From positions 1 through 38,654 of the forward strand of contig JALGUK010000003.1 in NCBI GenBank assembly GCA_029820875.1: 38,654 nucleotides of DNA. Reading direction: 5' to 3'. Numbering within the stretch: the stretch's first letter is position 1; each line of letters begins with the position of its first letter. Source of the stretch: Candidatus Zipacnadia bacterium. GTDB taxonomy: Bacteria > Armatimonadota > UBA5377 > JALGUK01. Positions 7,328 to 15,836 of this stretch are shown here, in pieces. Below the pieces are notes generated by a model, which was given only the letters and a program-made list of their open reading frames with translations, made no database searches and was not told where the DNA came from. A program made the translations under genes and the position numbers.

Positions 7328-10300
7328 ATGCCAGAATACGGCCGTAACTACCTGCTGCCACCCATCGGGCAGCAGTCCAAACTCATAAAGGAGGCGCGAG
7401 AGCGCCGCAAGCGTGAGGAGGAGGCAAGGCGAAGGGCGGCGCAGGGCCAGCCGATGACCGTCCCGACGCGGGAGCCGGAACTCCTCGAACGCCCGCCGTT
7501 CGAGCTGAGCAGCTCTGTTGCCCAGATGGCCGGTGCTGGCAAGGGTGCTCCGCTGTGGCGAAAGGCCCTCTACCGGCTGTCTGTCGGGGCTGTCCCTGAA
7601 ATCATCGAAGGCCTGACACATGTTTTCAGCCTCGGCCCAGCAATAGCAGCCTCAGCCCGCAAAGTCGTGCCGCCAGAGATTCGTGCACAGCTCGGACCAC
7701 TTGGCGGCATTGGTACCGTCGAAGCAGGGCAAACGCTTTACCAGCTTGCCATAGACCCGCAGGCGCGGGAGACGTTCAAGCACGGTGCCCGCGAAGCGCT
7801 AAAGGACGTTTTCGTGCGGGGCCGACAGCCCTTCACAAACGTTGACTACTGGCTCGAAAGAGGCGCACACCCGCTTTACGCATACACGCGCGGTATCGTT
7901 GAGGATGCCCTGACCGACCCCCTAACCTACATCGGCCTTGGCGAACCTGAGAGCTTCGTCAGCGCAGTCAAGGCGGTCAAGGCTGGCGCGAGAGAGATGA
8001 CCCCCGCACTGATTGAGGAGATGGCCGAACGCGCTCCGGACGTACTTCCGAGGATAGTGCCCCGCATAGTGGAGGGCATGGAATCCGTTGCCGAACGCGC
8101 GTTCGAGCTGGTGAGGGCGCACGGCGCTGTGCCTGAGCGGGCGGTTGACCTTGCAGCGAAGCAGGCGCTGGCGAAGGCCTCGCCGGAAGTGCAGGATGCG
8201 TTCGCCGAACTTGTCAAAACGATGGGGCCGGACTTCACTGACAGGATTCTTAGGGCGGTAGCAGACCCAGCGACACAACGGGCGGTGCAGTCGTCTGAGC
8301 GCTACTGGCGGTTTGCGGGCATTCCGATTGCAAAGGCGGGCACTGCCCGCAGGCTTGCGACCTCGAGCCTGGCTGAACCGCTGACCGGACCCGCCTACCG
8401 AGCGCTCTCAACGGGCACTCGCCGGTCGGAAATGGCGTCGGAAACAGTCAGAATGGCCCGAAGCGGCCCAATGCAGCTCTACATGGACCTGATAGACCAC
8501 ATGCGCAGGGCCGGATTCTTCAACATAGCCAAACCCGAAAGCGAGGCCATAGTACGAGCGGCGACGTACATGCGAATGGCGCCCGAATCGTTCGTTGATG
8601 AGCTGGTGACGACAATCAGCGAAGCCCCTGAGATACTGCCCCGCAGATACCCTGGCGTCTCGGTCAGCACTATAAGCAAAGTCAAGGATGACGTAAGAAG
8701 GCTGCTCCAGACTATTACGGGCGACGAGAACCTTCCGGAACTGGTGGCGAAGCTCGGCGATGACGAACTGGCGCGGAAGTTGCAGCCGCTCATAGCCGAG
8801 GCGACCGAGGCCAAAGACCCGCAGAAGGCTGCACAGGTGCTAACGATTGCGGCCTTCGACCACTTGCGTAACACGGTGGCCGAGAACCACCTGCGCCTCG
8901 GCATCATCCGTTCGACCAGGCCGCGAGCCATCGGGAAGATACTGCGGAACCCGAAGGTTCTGGAGGAACTTCCGCCCAGGGCGGCAGAGGTCGTCCGGCG
9001 CTTCGCTCGGCGTCCTGAGGCCCTGCGGAGGGCGCTCTCGGTCGGTGAGGACTTCGGGCTTGCGGGTACACCGGACTACGAAGCCCTGCTTGACGTGCTC
9101 ACACGCGGCAGCCGGACACTGCACTACGGCGAGCTTGGCCTGCCGGTCGGGAGGGTGCCAACGCTCGAACACCTGAAGTTCCTGCTCAACAAAGGCCTCG
9201 AAATGTTCGACGTGTGGGGCGAAGAAGGGCTGGCCGACGACCTGCTCAAAGTTATACGCGAGGACTACATTCCAGGCTTGCACGGCGGCAGTCCAGGGGA
9301 CAAGCCGCTTATCAAGTGGGTACGGAAGGCGCTCTACGAGGAGTTCGGTACCGTCGCCGAGCAGGACGTTAGGAAGGTCGCCAGCCTGATAACGGCTGCT
9401 CCGAGGAAGCTCGCGCGCGAGGCCGAGCGCGACCTGGATATGGACGTCATAAGATTCCTGCTCCGACAGTCAGAGGGAGATGACGGCCACGTAGCCAACT
9501 ACTTGCATTACATCGCGAAGAGGGCGGCGGCTGAGGGACTGCCGGCATTCCGAGGCCCGATGGAGCGGGACTTCCAGTCGGTGCTGTTTGAGTTCAGCCA
9601 CAAGGTACCCGCCTTCGCAAAGCAGAAATACTACCAAAACCCGTTGCGTGCTGTCTGGTCGGGCCTCAACACCAACCTCGACTGGGGAGCACTCGTCGCG
9701 CAGCGCGGCAAACAGCAGTTCCTGGCGAAGGCGAGGAAGCAGCTCGCGGCTGCAGCCATGTCGTGGGGCGTGCCCGAGGAAATGATACGACCGGAGTTTG
9801 ACGGTTGGATAACGCTGCTGGACGCCGCGCGGACGATGAACGTTGATCCCAAGTCGGTCTCTCGGCTATGGCCTGAACTGCGCGGCTTGAAGTTCCATCC
9901 CGATGAGGCGCTTGCACTTATCCGCGCGACGAACTTTCACCCGATAAATGAGGTGTCCCACGTCTTCTGGCGCTGGTTCTACGACCCGTACATACGTTCA
10001 TGGAAGGCAGGCGCAACCGTAGCGAACTGGGGCTGGGCAATGGTCAACATGCAGGGCAACATGGTCAACTGCTTCCTGGCGGGCTTGACCGACCCAAGAC
10101 GGTTCCTGATAGGAGCAGCCGCAGCCGCCGAGGAAGGTAGCAAGTGGGAACGCATGTTCGGACGCCTTGCGACCAAGGTTGCACCTGACCTGATAACGGA
10201 AGAAGCGGGGCAGTTCCTGCTCAAGTTGCCGGACAGAAGGATGCCGCTCGCGTCCCTGAGAGAGATTGCAAAGCGCAATGCCTGGTACAGCGGCTGGGCA

Positions 10301-11350
10301 AGCACTGCACTCAATGAAGTGCCGGATACCGCCTTTGGGCAGATAAACAAGGTTCTGAACACGACAATGAATCCCTTCTCGCCGGAATGGTTGGGCTGGC
10401 TCCCGACCAGAACGTTCGCAAGGTGGAACGAGGACGTGTCAAAGCTGGCGCTCGGCATTGACCGCCTGCTCAAAGGCGACCACCCGATTGAGGCGGGTAG
10501 GCTTATACGGCGGGCGCTGATTGACTACGCTGACCTGACAACCGCCGAAAAGCAGATATTCCGGCGAGTCTTTCCGTTCTGGTCGTGGATGCGCAACAAC
10601 TTCGCTTTCCAAGTGTCAACGCTGATAGAGCACCCTGGTAGGTGGCGGATACCGCCGCAGATGATAGCCGACCTGCGGGCCTTCGTGAAGCCCCAAAAGA
10701 GGGTGCCGACTGAACTGATGCCGGAATACTATCACGAGGAATACACGGCGCAACTTCCCTTCGAGGTCAACGGCAATCCCGTGTTCATGGTGTTCAGACT
10801 GCCAGCGGCGGACGTGGGCAAATTGCTGTCCGCGCAGGAGTTACTCGCCTCGATGGGGCCGTGGAAACTGCCGCTTGAACTGTGGGCCAACAAAAGCGCC
10901 TTCTACGGCGGCCCCATTGACTGGCGCAAGCGCTATGCCCCCGAAGGAGCGCAGGAAGCCTACGTCGGCTACGAGGACGCGCCGTTCTGGGCGACGGTCG
11001 TGCCGAAAGGCTGGTGGACTACCGGTTGGCTCGCGATAGGTAAGAACGAAAAGGGCGAGGACGTGCTAAAGATTAGCAGCCGGTTCCGCTATGCGATGGA
11101 ATCGCTGTTCCCCGTGCTTGGGCGCGTCGGCAGGCTTGCTCAACCGCGCAGGCCAGGCGGCACGCACTACTATATCCGCGTGTTCGGCAAGAACGTACAG
11201 GAGGGCTGGATTGACATGCTCACCGGTACTAACCAGACGGTTCTGGACCTCACGAGGGCCAAACAGCGGCTCCAGAGAAAGCGAGAAGGAATCAAACGAG
11301 GGCGACAGCAGCAGCTCCGCGACCTCGGCTTGGAGGGGAGGATCAAGTGA
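7328..11350 (+). CDS. Giant internal virion / ejection protein
   Basis: 1340 aa, the largest gene of the genome, starting six bases after the previous stop with only a weak GTGAG site. The N-terminus is basic and helical (KEARERRKREEEARRRAAQ). The rest alternates amphipathic helices with tryptophan-rich segments such as 'FWRWFYDPYIRSWKAGATVANWGWAMVNMQGN' (given in parts) near residue 890 and 'RVFPFWSWMRNNFAFQVSTL' near 1085. Size, composition and order match T7 gp16-like or polyvalent ejected proteins of podoviruses, which span the envelope during DNA delivery. I saw no clear lytic transglycosylase triad here; the genome's SLT enzyme is a separate early gene. The stop overlaps the next GTG (GTGA). 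Confidence 0.65.
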   Translation: MPEYGRNYLLPPIGQQSKLIKEARERRKREEEARRRAAQGQPMTVPTREPELLERPPFELSSSVAQMAGAGKGAPLWRKALYRLSVGAVPEIIEGLTHVFSLGPAIAASARKVVPPEIRAQLGPLGGIGTVEAGQTLYQLAIDPQARETFKHGAREALKDVFVRGRQPFTNVDYWLERGAHPLYAYTRGIVEDALTDPLTYIGLGEPESFVSAVKAVKAGAREMTPALIEEMAERAPDVLPRIVPRIVEGMESVAERAFELVRAHGAVPERAVDLAAKQALAKASPEVQDAFAELVKTMGPDFTDRILRAVADPATQRAVQSSERYWRFAGIPIAKAGTARRLATSSLAEPLTGPAYRALSTGTRRSEMASETVRMARSGPMQLYMDLIDHMRRAGFFNIAKPESEAIVRAATYMRMAPESFVDELVTTISEAPEILPRRYPGVSVSTISKVKDDVRRLLQTITGDENLPELVAKLGDDELARKLQPLIAEATEAKDPQKAAQVLTIAAFDHLRNTVAENHLRLGIIRSTRPRAIGKILRNPKVLEELPPRAAEVVRRFARRPEALRRALSVGEDFGLAGTPDYEALLDVLTRGSRTLHYGELGLPVGRVPTLEHLKFLLNKGLEMFDVWGEEGLADDLLKVIREDYIPGLHGGSPGDKPLIKWVRKALYEEFGTVAEQDVRKVASLITAAPRKLAREAERDLDMDVIRFLLRQSEGDDGHVANYLHYIAKRAAAEGLPAFRGPMERDFQSVLFEFSHKVPAFAKQKYYQNPLRAVWSGLNTNLDWGALVAQRGKQQFLAKARKQLAAAAMSWGVPEEMIRPEFDGWITLLDAARTMNVDPKSVSRLWPELRGLKFHPDEALALIRATNFHPINEVSHVFWRWFYDPYIRSWKAGATVANWGWAMVNMQGNMVNCFLAGLTDPRRFLIGAAAAAEEGSKWERMFGRLATKVAPDLITEEAGQFLLKLPDRRMPLASLREIAKRNAWYSGWASTALNEVPDTAFGQINKVLNTTMNPFSPEWLGWLPTRTFARWNEDVSKLALGIDRLLKGDHPIEAGRLIRRALIDYADLTTAEKQIFRRVFPFWSWMRNNFAFQVSTLIEHPGRWRIPPQMIADLRAFVKPQKRVPTELMPEYYHEEYTAQLPFEVNGNPVFMVFRLPAADVGKLLSAQELLASMGPWKLPLELWANKSAFYGGPIDWRKRYAPEGAQEAYVGYEDAPFWATVVPKGWWTTGWLAIGKNEKGEDVLKISSRFRYAMESLFPVLGRVGRLAQPRRPGGTHYYIRVFGKNVQEGWIDMLTGTNQTVLDLTRAKQRLQRKREGIKRGRQQQLRDLGLEGRIK

Positions 11351-11577
11351 ACGAACAGGTCCTCGTTGCACTGCTTGCGTTGATAACCGCCTTCTCAGTG
11401 GCACTCTGGAAACTGTGGGCTGCTGCTGTCCGCGCTGACGAGCTGATAGTGCAACGCCATAATGAGGACATGGACAGGGTGCGCGACCACCTGGACGCAA
11501 TCCAGCGGGACATTCGGGAAATCCTGCAGCGCGTTACCCGCATTGAGACCAAAGTGGACAACCACAACGCAACCTAA
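11347..11577 (+). CDS. Membrane-anchored coiled-coil lysis protein (XhlA/holin-like)
   Basis: 76 aa, GTG start overlapping the previous stop, behind GGGGAGG five bases upstream. Residues 3-24 are one hydrophobic segment (EQVLVALLALITAFSVALW). The remainder is a heptad-like helix (DRVRDHLDAIQRDIREILQRVTRIETKV). This layout is that of haemolysin XhlA-type holin partners of Gram-positive phages, although XhlA usually has its membrane segment at the C-terminus. Position directly before a two-helix holin candidate and two genes before the endolysin supports a lysis role. Confidence 0.6.
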   Translation: MNEQVLVALLALITAFSVALWKLWAAAVRADELIVQRHNEDMDRVRDHLDAIQRDIREILQRVTRIETKVDNHNAT

Positions 11578-11593
11578 GAGGAGGTGAGACCCG

Positions 11594-11791
11594 ATGAAGG
11601 TACTGAATCGCGGCGTGAAGATGACGATACTTTCGGCTATCGGTGCGGCGGTAGCATACCTGATTGCTCACGTTACCGAGCTGCAGCTTGACCCGATGCA
11701 GACGACACTGCTGACCGCAGTGCTGACGGGAATCGCGGCGGCGATTGAAAATGCAATCAAGCACAGGGGGCAGACTCCACCGGTGCGATGA
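11594..11791 (+). CDS. Probable holin (two transmembrane segments)
   Basis: 65 aa behind GAGGAGGTGA. Two hydrophobic stretches are visible: residues 9-27 (KMTILSAIGAAVAYLIAHV) and about 37-53 (TTLLTAVLTGIAAAIENA), joined by a short polar turn and followed by a basic tail (KHRGQTPPVR). This is the class II holin layout. In the lysis cassette it would form membrane lesions that time endolysin action. No family name is assigned; the call rests on topology and synteny. Confidence 0.65.
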   Translation: MKVLNRGVKMTILSAIGAAVAYLIAHVTELQLDPMQTTLLTAVLTGIAAAIENAIKHRGQTPPVR

Positions 11792-11808
11792 AAAGGGAGG
11801 TGAAACTA

Positions 11809-12039
11809 ATGAGTTGGCTGACTGAATGGATTCGGGCAGGTAAAATCCGCCTGCCGAAGAAGTATAATTCTATCAAAGACATTCGGCGGGCACTGCGCAA
11901 GGACTTGACCGAGGAGAAACTGCGGTACATCTCACGGGGCATCGCGCGGAACATTGACATTCCAGGCATTGACGAGGCTGGCAAGGTTCGATTGATTCAC
12001 ACTATCCTTGCCTACGGGCTGAAAGCATTATTGGAGTGA
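11809..12039 (+). CDS. Small hypothetical protein in the lysis cassette
   Basis: 76 aa. ATG 11809 is preceded by GGGAGGTGA at ideal distance; an in-frame ATG at 11788 lies before that site. The sequence is a soluble, basic helical protein (KYNSIKDIRRALRKDLTEEKL, then GKVRLIHTILAYGLKALLE) with no membrane segment. It could regulate lysis or be unrelated cargo. No recognised family. Confidence 0.65.
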   Translation: MSWLTEWIRAGKIRLPKKYNSIKDIRRALRKDLTEEKLRYISRGIARNIDIPGIDEAGKVRLIHTILAYGLKALLE

Positions 12040-12044
12040 GGGGC

Positions 12045-12950
12045 ATGAAAACTGACGGCCGCGGTAAGGGCGTCTGGATTTGGCAGATACCGAAGTGCGA
12101 GCGCGGCGATGTCCATGCTATTGTCGCCAAGGCGCGAGCACACGGACTTACTCGTGTGCTGGTCAAGGTCGCCGATGGAATAAAGTATCACGGGGCTAAC
12201 CGCAATAAGTTCGAGAGCCTTGTGCACGCACTCCATGCAGCGAACATTGAACCGTGGATTTGGCAGTATGCCTGTGGCAACCACCCGACCGAGGAAGCGG
12301 CGTTCTTCGCACAGTTGGCAAATGACCTCGATGTCCCCGCTGTCGTAGTGGATGCCGAAGCCGAGTACAAAGACAAACACCAACAGGCGCGAATGTACGT
12401 TACATCACTCAAACTACGGCTCAAGCCTGGGATAGCAGTTGGGATTAGCAGTTTCTACATACCGAGCTACCACCCGACCTTCCCGTGGGGCGTGTTCTGC
12501 AATGCCGCCGACTTCATCATGCCGCAGGTGTACTGGTTCCGGCATGACCCCGTGTGGGCCTTGCGCAAGTCGCTGAGTGAGTTGGGGAAGTACAACAAGC
12601 CAATAATCCCGACGCTGGCTGCATATAAGCGGTTCTATCACAAGCCGTCACAGATACGCACTGCTGTCGCCTATTGCAACCAGATGGGCCTGCGCGGCTT
12701 TGACTTCTGGAGTTGGCAACATGCGGGCGAGGCGCGTTGGTCGGTGATAGGTGAAGTGTCGCCGCGCCAGCGGCTAATGGTTATCAACCTCGACGCGCCT
12801 GAGGGCAAACAGGTGATTGGCTGCAGCCCGCGAATTGAAGATGGCCGGACACGGGCGGACATTCGCCCGCTGCTGGAGTCTTTGGGCTACGAGGTCAATG
12901 CGACACACCTGCACGACCAGCATAAGATTTATGTGAGGCGCAGAACATAG
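12045..12950 (+). CDS. Endolysin-like TIM-barrel glycosidase with C-terminal copper-amine-oxidase-N-like domain
   Basis: 301 aa; ATG 12045 is preferred over GTG 12036 because GGAG/GAGGGG lies between them. Residues 8-235 look like a GH25/GH18-type TIM barrel: GVWIWQIP start, 'RVLVKVADG', 'WIWQYACG', a catalytic-type acidic strand VVVDAEAEY (D103, E105, E107), 'VGISSFYIP', 'DFIMPQVYW', and 'GFDFWSWQHA' at the end. Residues about 245-300 match the Cu_amine_oxidN1 pattern (SPRIEDGRTRADIRPLLESLGYEV ... KIYV), a domain of wall/surface proteins of many Bacillota. It follows two holin-type genes and so is the probable lysis enzyme. The exact glycosidic bond cut is not determined. Confidence 0.7.
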   Translation: MKTDGRGKGVWIWQIPKCERGDVHAIVAKARAHGLTRVLVKVADGIKYHGANRNKFESLVHALHAANIEPWIWQYACGNHPTEEAAFFAQLANDLDVPAVVVDAEAEYKDKHQQARMYVTSLKLRLKPGIAVGISSFYIPSYHPTFPWGVFCNAADFIMPQVYWFRHDPVWALRKSLSELGKYNKPIIPTLAAYKRFYHKPSQIRTAVAYCNQMGLRGFDFWSWQHAGEARWSVIGEVSPRQRLMVINLDAPEGKQVIGCSPRIEDGRTRADIRPLLESLGYEVNATHLHDQHKIYVRRRT

Positions 12951-12952
12951 GG

Positions 12953-12985
12953 CCTGAAAAAAAGTTGTAACTTTTTTGGCTCAGG
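12953..12985 (+). terminator. Dyad after the late operon (terminator and/or operator)
   Basis: CCTGA (12953-12957) pairs with TCAGG (12981-12985). Inside it A6GTT (12958-12966) faces AACT6 (12969-12977) as a near-perfect palindrome. A T6 run sits in the descending arm. It could end late transcription, yet its palindromic core also lies 11 nt upstream of the early promoter -35, so an operator role is equally possible. Confidence 0.5.
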
Positions 12986-12988
12986 GTC

Positions 12989-13017
12989 TTGACTCGCTCC
13001 GCAAGCCGATATACAAT
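12989..13017 (+). promoter_or_regulatory. Early rightward sigma-A-type promoter
   Basis: TTGACT (12989-12994), a 17-bp spacer, TACAAT (13012-13017). Expected transcription start near 13024. It is the only good promoter found ahead of the early operon that runs to 23388. An A/T palindrome ends 11 nt upstream of the -35. Confidence 0.8.
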
Positions 13018-13023
13018 GCCCAC

Positions 13024-13216
13024 CAGGAGGAGGGAGACAGCCTTGAGCGCACAACCCCCAGTCTGCCATCTGCGAGTGCAAGCCGGTCGTCCAGTGCCGG
13101 TGCCGCACCTCACTCCTCCTTCTCCGCGCCAAAGGCGGGGCACCGGACAACAGGCGAGGCCTGATGCTGGCTCCATCGGGCCTCGCCGCATTATCCCTGG
13201 AGCGGAGGTGCTTGAA
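13024..13216 (+). ncRNA. Structured 5' leader of the early operon
   Basis: About 190 nt lie between the predicted transcription start and GTG 13217. They hold a hairpin with an 8-bp stem (13097-13104 with 13139-13146). A second, continuous 14-bp stem (13153-13166 with 13174-13187, one U-G pair, 7-nt loop) follows. A purine SD-like run AGGAGGAG (13025-13032) can pair with CTCCTCCT (13113-13120). The stretch can also be read as an open frame from TTG 13043 into the next gene, but the encoded Pro/Arg-rich residues look non-protein-like. Confidence 0.5.
13153..13187 (+). promoter_or_regulatory. 14-bp stem-loop in early leader
   Basis: GGCGAGGCCTGATG pairs along its full length with CATCGGGCCTCGCC around a 7-nt loop; only one pair is U-G. 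No T-tract follows, so it is not a typical intrinsic terminator. It sits 30 bases upstream of the first early start codon. Confidence 0.75.
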
Positions 13217-13495
13217 GTGTCGTACTCGCTCGACATACCCCACAATCCGTACCGAGACGACTACCTCGAAAACCACTGGGTCGGGACGGATGAATACTGG
13301 GAGTACATCCGCGACGAGTTCCTCGACGAATGCGGGAATGACCTCTCGCGTTGCGCCGAGGCCGCCTGCCAACACATCGCCGAACAGATAACAGAGCGCC
13401 CATCTACCCTCATGGAGACCTTTTGGGCCGAGAACGAAAGGCTGCTGGAGAAGCTCGAGGAGCGGGCGCTCGAACGCAAAAGGGAGGGGAGGTGA
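13217..13495 (+). CDS. First early protein, acidic, unknown
   Basis: 92 aa from GTG 13217, which has GGAGGT seven to eight bases upstream. The frame is open further 5', and TTG 13043 with an AGGAGGAGGGAG site is an alternative that would add 58 Pro/Arg-rich residues. The visible protein is acidic and aromatic (PHNPYRDDYLENHWVGTDEYWEYIRDEFLDE in parts), then a helix rich in Glu/Arg. Small acidic first-early proteins often act on host functions. No family recognised. Confidence 0.6.
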   Translation: MSYSLDIPHNPYRDDYLENHWVGTDEYWEYIRDEFLDECGNDLSRCAEAACQHIAEQITERPSTLMETFWAENERLLEKLEERALERKREGR

Positions 13496-13499
13496 AAGC

Positions 13500-13691
13500 A
13501 TGGCAATGCTCAAAGTACGCTTCTCAGACTTGGAGGGCTTTATCCTCGACTATGTGAAAAAGACGTATGGCGATAGGCCGTGGAGAATCATCGCCGTGAC
13601 GCGAACCGGCGTCCGGTTGTCGGACGAATCGGCCTCGCCCGAGGCGCACCCGAAAGGAGGAGGAGGCAGTGCTTCCAGGAAAGACCGCTGA
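13500..13691 (+). CDS. Small early hypothetical protein
   Basis: 63 aa behind GGGAGGTGA. The protein starts 'MAMLKVRFSDLEGFILDYVKKTYGDRPWRIIAVTRTGV', a compact alpha/beta fold, and ends in a Gly/Ser-rich basic tail whose last 23 nt overlap the Gp3-like gene. Translation of the two genes is likely linked. Function unknown. Confidence 0.65.
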   Translation: MAMLKVRFSDLEGFILDYVKKTYGDRPWRIIAVTRTGVRLSDESASPEAHPKGGGGSASRKDR

Positions 13692-14790
13692 CCAACTACC
13701 CGTCCTTTACCGCGTCACTATCGGCGACCCGCCGAAAGTGAAGGGCAAGTCAGGGCCGAGCAAGCGCGATTACTTCGTCATCAAGCGCCTCAGTCCGGAG
13801 GGACAGGGCAACTGGGTGACGGACGAGGAGGCGCAGGCGAGGCTGGTTGAGTGGGCCCAGGATGAAAAGCCGCGCGTTGTTCAGGTCGTATTCATGTCCG
13901 ACAACATCGAGGACGTCTTCGCCTCCGGCATCGCGTGGTACGGGAGGCGCAAACGCTACTGTTGGGCCAAGGACTTCAAGGGCGTTGACATTGAGGACGA
14001 GGAGGCACCTGCCCACTGCATTATCCACCGCTTCCAGAAGCCGGATAACATGAGCGAGCAGATGTGGCGGGAGATAAAGGCCTTCCACAACGGGCCAAAC
14101 CACGTCTGCCGCCCAAGCCTCTGCCCTAACTGGAACAGTGACAAGCCGAGCTACAAGTGCAAGCCATTCGGCTACCTCCGATTCCTCCTGCCATTTGCGC
14201 CTACGTTCCCAGGCGTCGCCGAGTTCAGGTCGGTTGCCTGGTCGTCAAACATCGCGATACAGAACACGCTGCGCGACTTTCAGCGGATACTGGGCGGCAG
14301 ACTTGCCGGTGTTCCGCTGCACCTTAGGATGTGGTGGAGGCGCAGCGAAACCCAGGACGGCGTGTTCGTCAATCCGGCAGTCACCCTGGACTACCCTGGC
14401 GACACGATAGCATTCCGCGAGTTCGCGGAGAAGTACATCCAGCGCCGCGTCGAACAGGAGGAACGGCTGCGAGAACTCGCTGAGCGCTACAAGCCGATGG
14501 CCGCGCTTGCCGAGGAGACGGAAGATGACATCGAGCGCTACACCGAGGAGTTCGTGCCCGAAGCGGAGGACTTGCCGGAGGTTGACCTCGAGGCCAAGTT
14601 CAACAGCCTGGCCGATACGCTGCAATGGACGCAGGCGAAGCGTGAGGCGGTCAGGTCGAACTTCGACTCACTCGAAGGAGCGGTTGACTACGCCGAGACA
14701 GAGTTCGCCCGTCACGTCGGAACCGTCAAACCCGAAAAGCACGAGCCGGAGGCTGACGACCTTGCCCTGTTTGGGGATGATGAGACATGA
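13669..14790 (+). CDS. Gp3-like / recombination directionality factor-like protein
   Basis: 373 aa, GTG start behind AAAGGAGGAGGAGG. Features match the Gp3-like (recombination directionality factor-like) family found in many phages: N-terminal 'LPVLYRVTIGDPPK ... KRDYFVIKR', a central Cys cluster (HVCRPSLCPN, then YKC), 'GYLRFLLPF', and 'VAEFRSVAWSSNIAIQNTLRDF'. The phage phiC31 Gp3 protein controls integrase direction, but in phages without integrase, as here, the family is found beside Cas4/AddB-like nucleases and is suspected to act in recombination or annealing. The last third is acidic and coiled. The extreme C-terminus is DDLALFGDDET (14755-14787), which resembles a beta-clamp-binding motif. 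The stop overlaps the nuclease start (ATGA). Confidence 0.7.
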   Translation: MLPGKTADQLPVLYRVTIGDPPKVKGKSGPSKRDYFVIKRLSPEGQGNWVTDEEAQARLVEWAQDEKPRVVQVVFMSDNIEDVFASGIAWYGRRKRYCWAKDFKGVDIEDEEAPAHCIIHRFQKPDNMSEQMWREIKAFHNGPNHVCRPSLCPNWNSDKPSYKCKPFGYLRFLLPFAPTFPGVAEFRSVAWSSNIAIQNTLRDFQRILGGRLAGVPLHLRMWWRRSETQDGVFVNPAVTLDYPGDTIAFREFAEKYIQRRVEQEERLRELAERYKPMAALAEETEDDIERYTEEFVPEAEDLPEVDLEAKFNSLADTLQWTQAKREAVRSNFDSLEGAVDYAETEFARHVGTVKPEKHEPEADDLALFGDDET

Positions 14791-15836
14791 AGGACATGAC
14801 CTGGAGCCATTCCCGAATCGAACTCTTCTACCGGTGCCCCTATGCCTGGCAGTGCAAGTACATTGACAAGCTGCCGGAGGCACGCTCCGACGTATTCCAC
14901 CTGGGCCGCAGATTTCACGAAGCGGCTGCCGAGTACGCCAGGCACTGCCACAAGGTTGACCGCGAGACCGACTGGGACATCGGGCGGGCCATCGCTAAGC
15001 GCTTTGTTGACGAGCCGCAAATTGAGCAGATGATACTGCGCTTCGTCGAAGGCTTCGCCTTTGACATCAAGCACATGATTGGCGTCGAGGAGCGACTGCT
15101 CGCGCAATTGCCCAGCGGCGACATGTTCCAGGGCGTGCTTGACTACCTTGCGATTGACGGCTCCACGGCCCACATAACCGACTGGAAAACGCAAGCATCT
15201 TTCCCTCGATACGACGAGGAGAAAGTGCCGGTTCAGTTGCTGCGTTACGCTTGGCTTGTGCAGGCCGTCTATCCGCAGGTTGAGCAGTTCAGGCTGGCGA
15301 ACTGCTATGTCCGCTTCGGGCGCGAGCACGAATGGTGGCTTACCGGTAAGATGGACTCAAGCGAGATAGTCCAGGCGGTGCAGTACATCAAGCGCGAGGC
15401 GGAGGGCGCCGGTGTCGCGGGACTGGAACCGACGCCGAGCGGATGGTGCACGTTATGCGGCTACACCGCCATTTGCCCCGTGGCGAAGATGCAGGTGCCC
15501 GAGGGCGACGCACATGCCGCCGCACAGAAGCTCCTTGTGCTTGACGCGGAACGCTCCCGCCTCCAGGGCATGGTTCGTCAGTGGTGCAACGAGAACGGTG
15601 GTCTGCGCGTCGGTGATAAGGAGTTCGGCTACTTCGCGACCGAGAGGCCGCGCGTGCGGAACATGGAGGCCTTCCTCAAGTGGTGCAATGACAACGGCCT
15701 TGACTGGCTGGAGATTGTCCAAACGCCAGCCCGAACCCTGTCCAAGCTGTTGAGAGAGCACGAGGATCTCGAGGAGTTGCTGGAGGTGGAGACGAAAGCC
15801 ACATTCCGCTGCCGTAAGGCAAAGGAGGAAGTGTAA
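14787..15836 (+). CDS. Cas4/AddB-like PD-(D/E)XK nuclease with Fe-S cluster
   Basis: 349 aa. N-terminal 'WSHSRIELFYRCPYAWQCKY' and 'LGRRFHEAA' (H44, E45) start the RecB-family fold. E101, D119 (GVLDYL), D132 and K134 (ITDWKT) form the PD-(D/E)XK core, with Q150/YAW as motif QxxxY. Cys17 and the C-terminal group C221, C224, C230 (WCTLCGYTAICP) are placed as in 4Fe-4S nucleases such as AddB and Cas4. These enzymes resect DNA ends with 5' or 3' exonuclease activity. Coupling (ATGA) with the Gp3-like protein suggests an exonuclease/annealing-type recombination pair, analogous in layout to lambda exo/bet. A C-terminal helical extension of about 100 residues is additional. Confidence 0.85.
   Translation: MKDMTWSHSRIELFYRCPYAWQCKYIDKLPEARSDVFHLGRRFHEAAAEYARHCHKVDRETDWDIGRAIAKRFVDEPQIEQMILRFVEGFAFDIKHMIGVEERLLAQLPSGDMFQGVLDYLAIDGSTAHITDWKTQASFPRYDEEKVPVQLLRYAWLVQAVYPQVEQFRLANCYVRFGREHEWWLTGKMDSSEIVQAVQYIKREAEGAGVAGLEPTPSGWCTLCGYTAICPVAKMQVPEGDAHAAAQKLLVLDAERSRLQGMVRQWCNENGGLRVGDKEFGYFATERPRVRNMEAFLKWCNDNGLDWLEIVQTPARTLSKLLREHEDLEELLEVETKATFRCRKAKEEV

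Noticed and set aside
13043..13216. TTG start with a strong SD giving a longer first early protein
   Set aside because: Not excluded, but the added 58 residues are Pro/Arg-rich and coincide with two hairpins; GTG 13217 has its own SD and starts a protein-like sequence.
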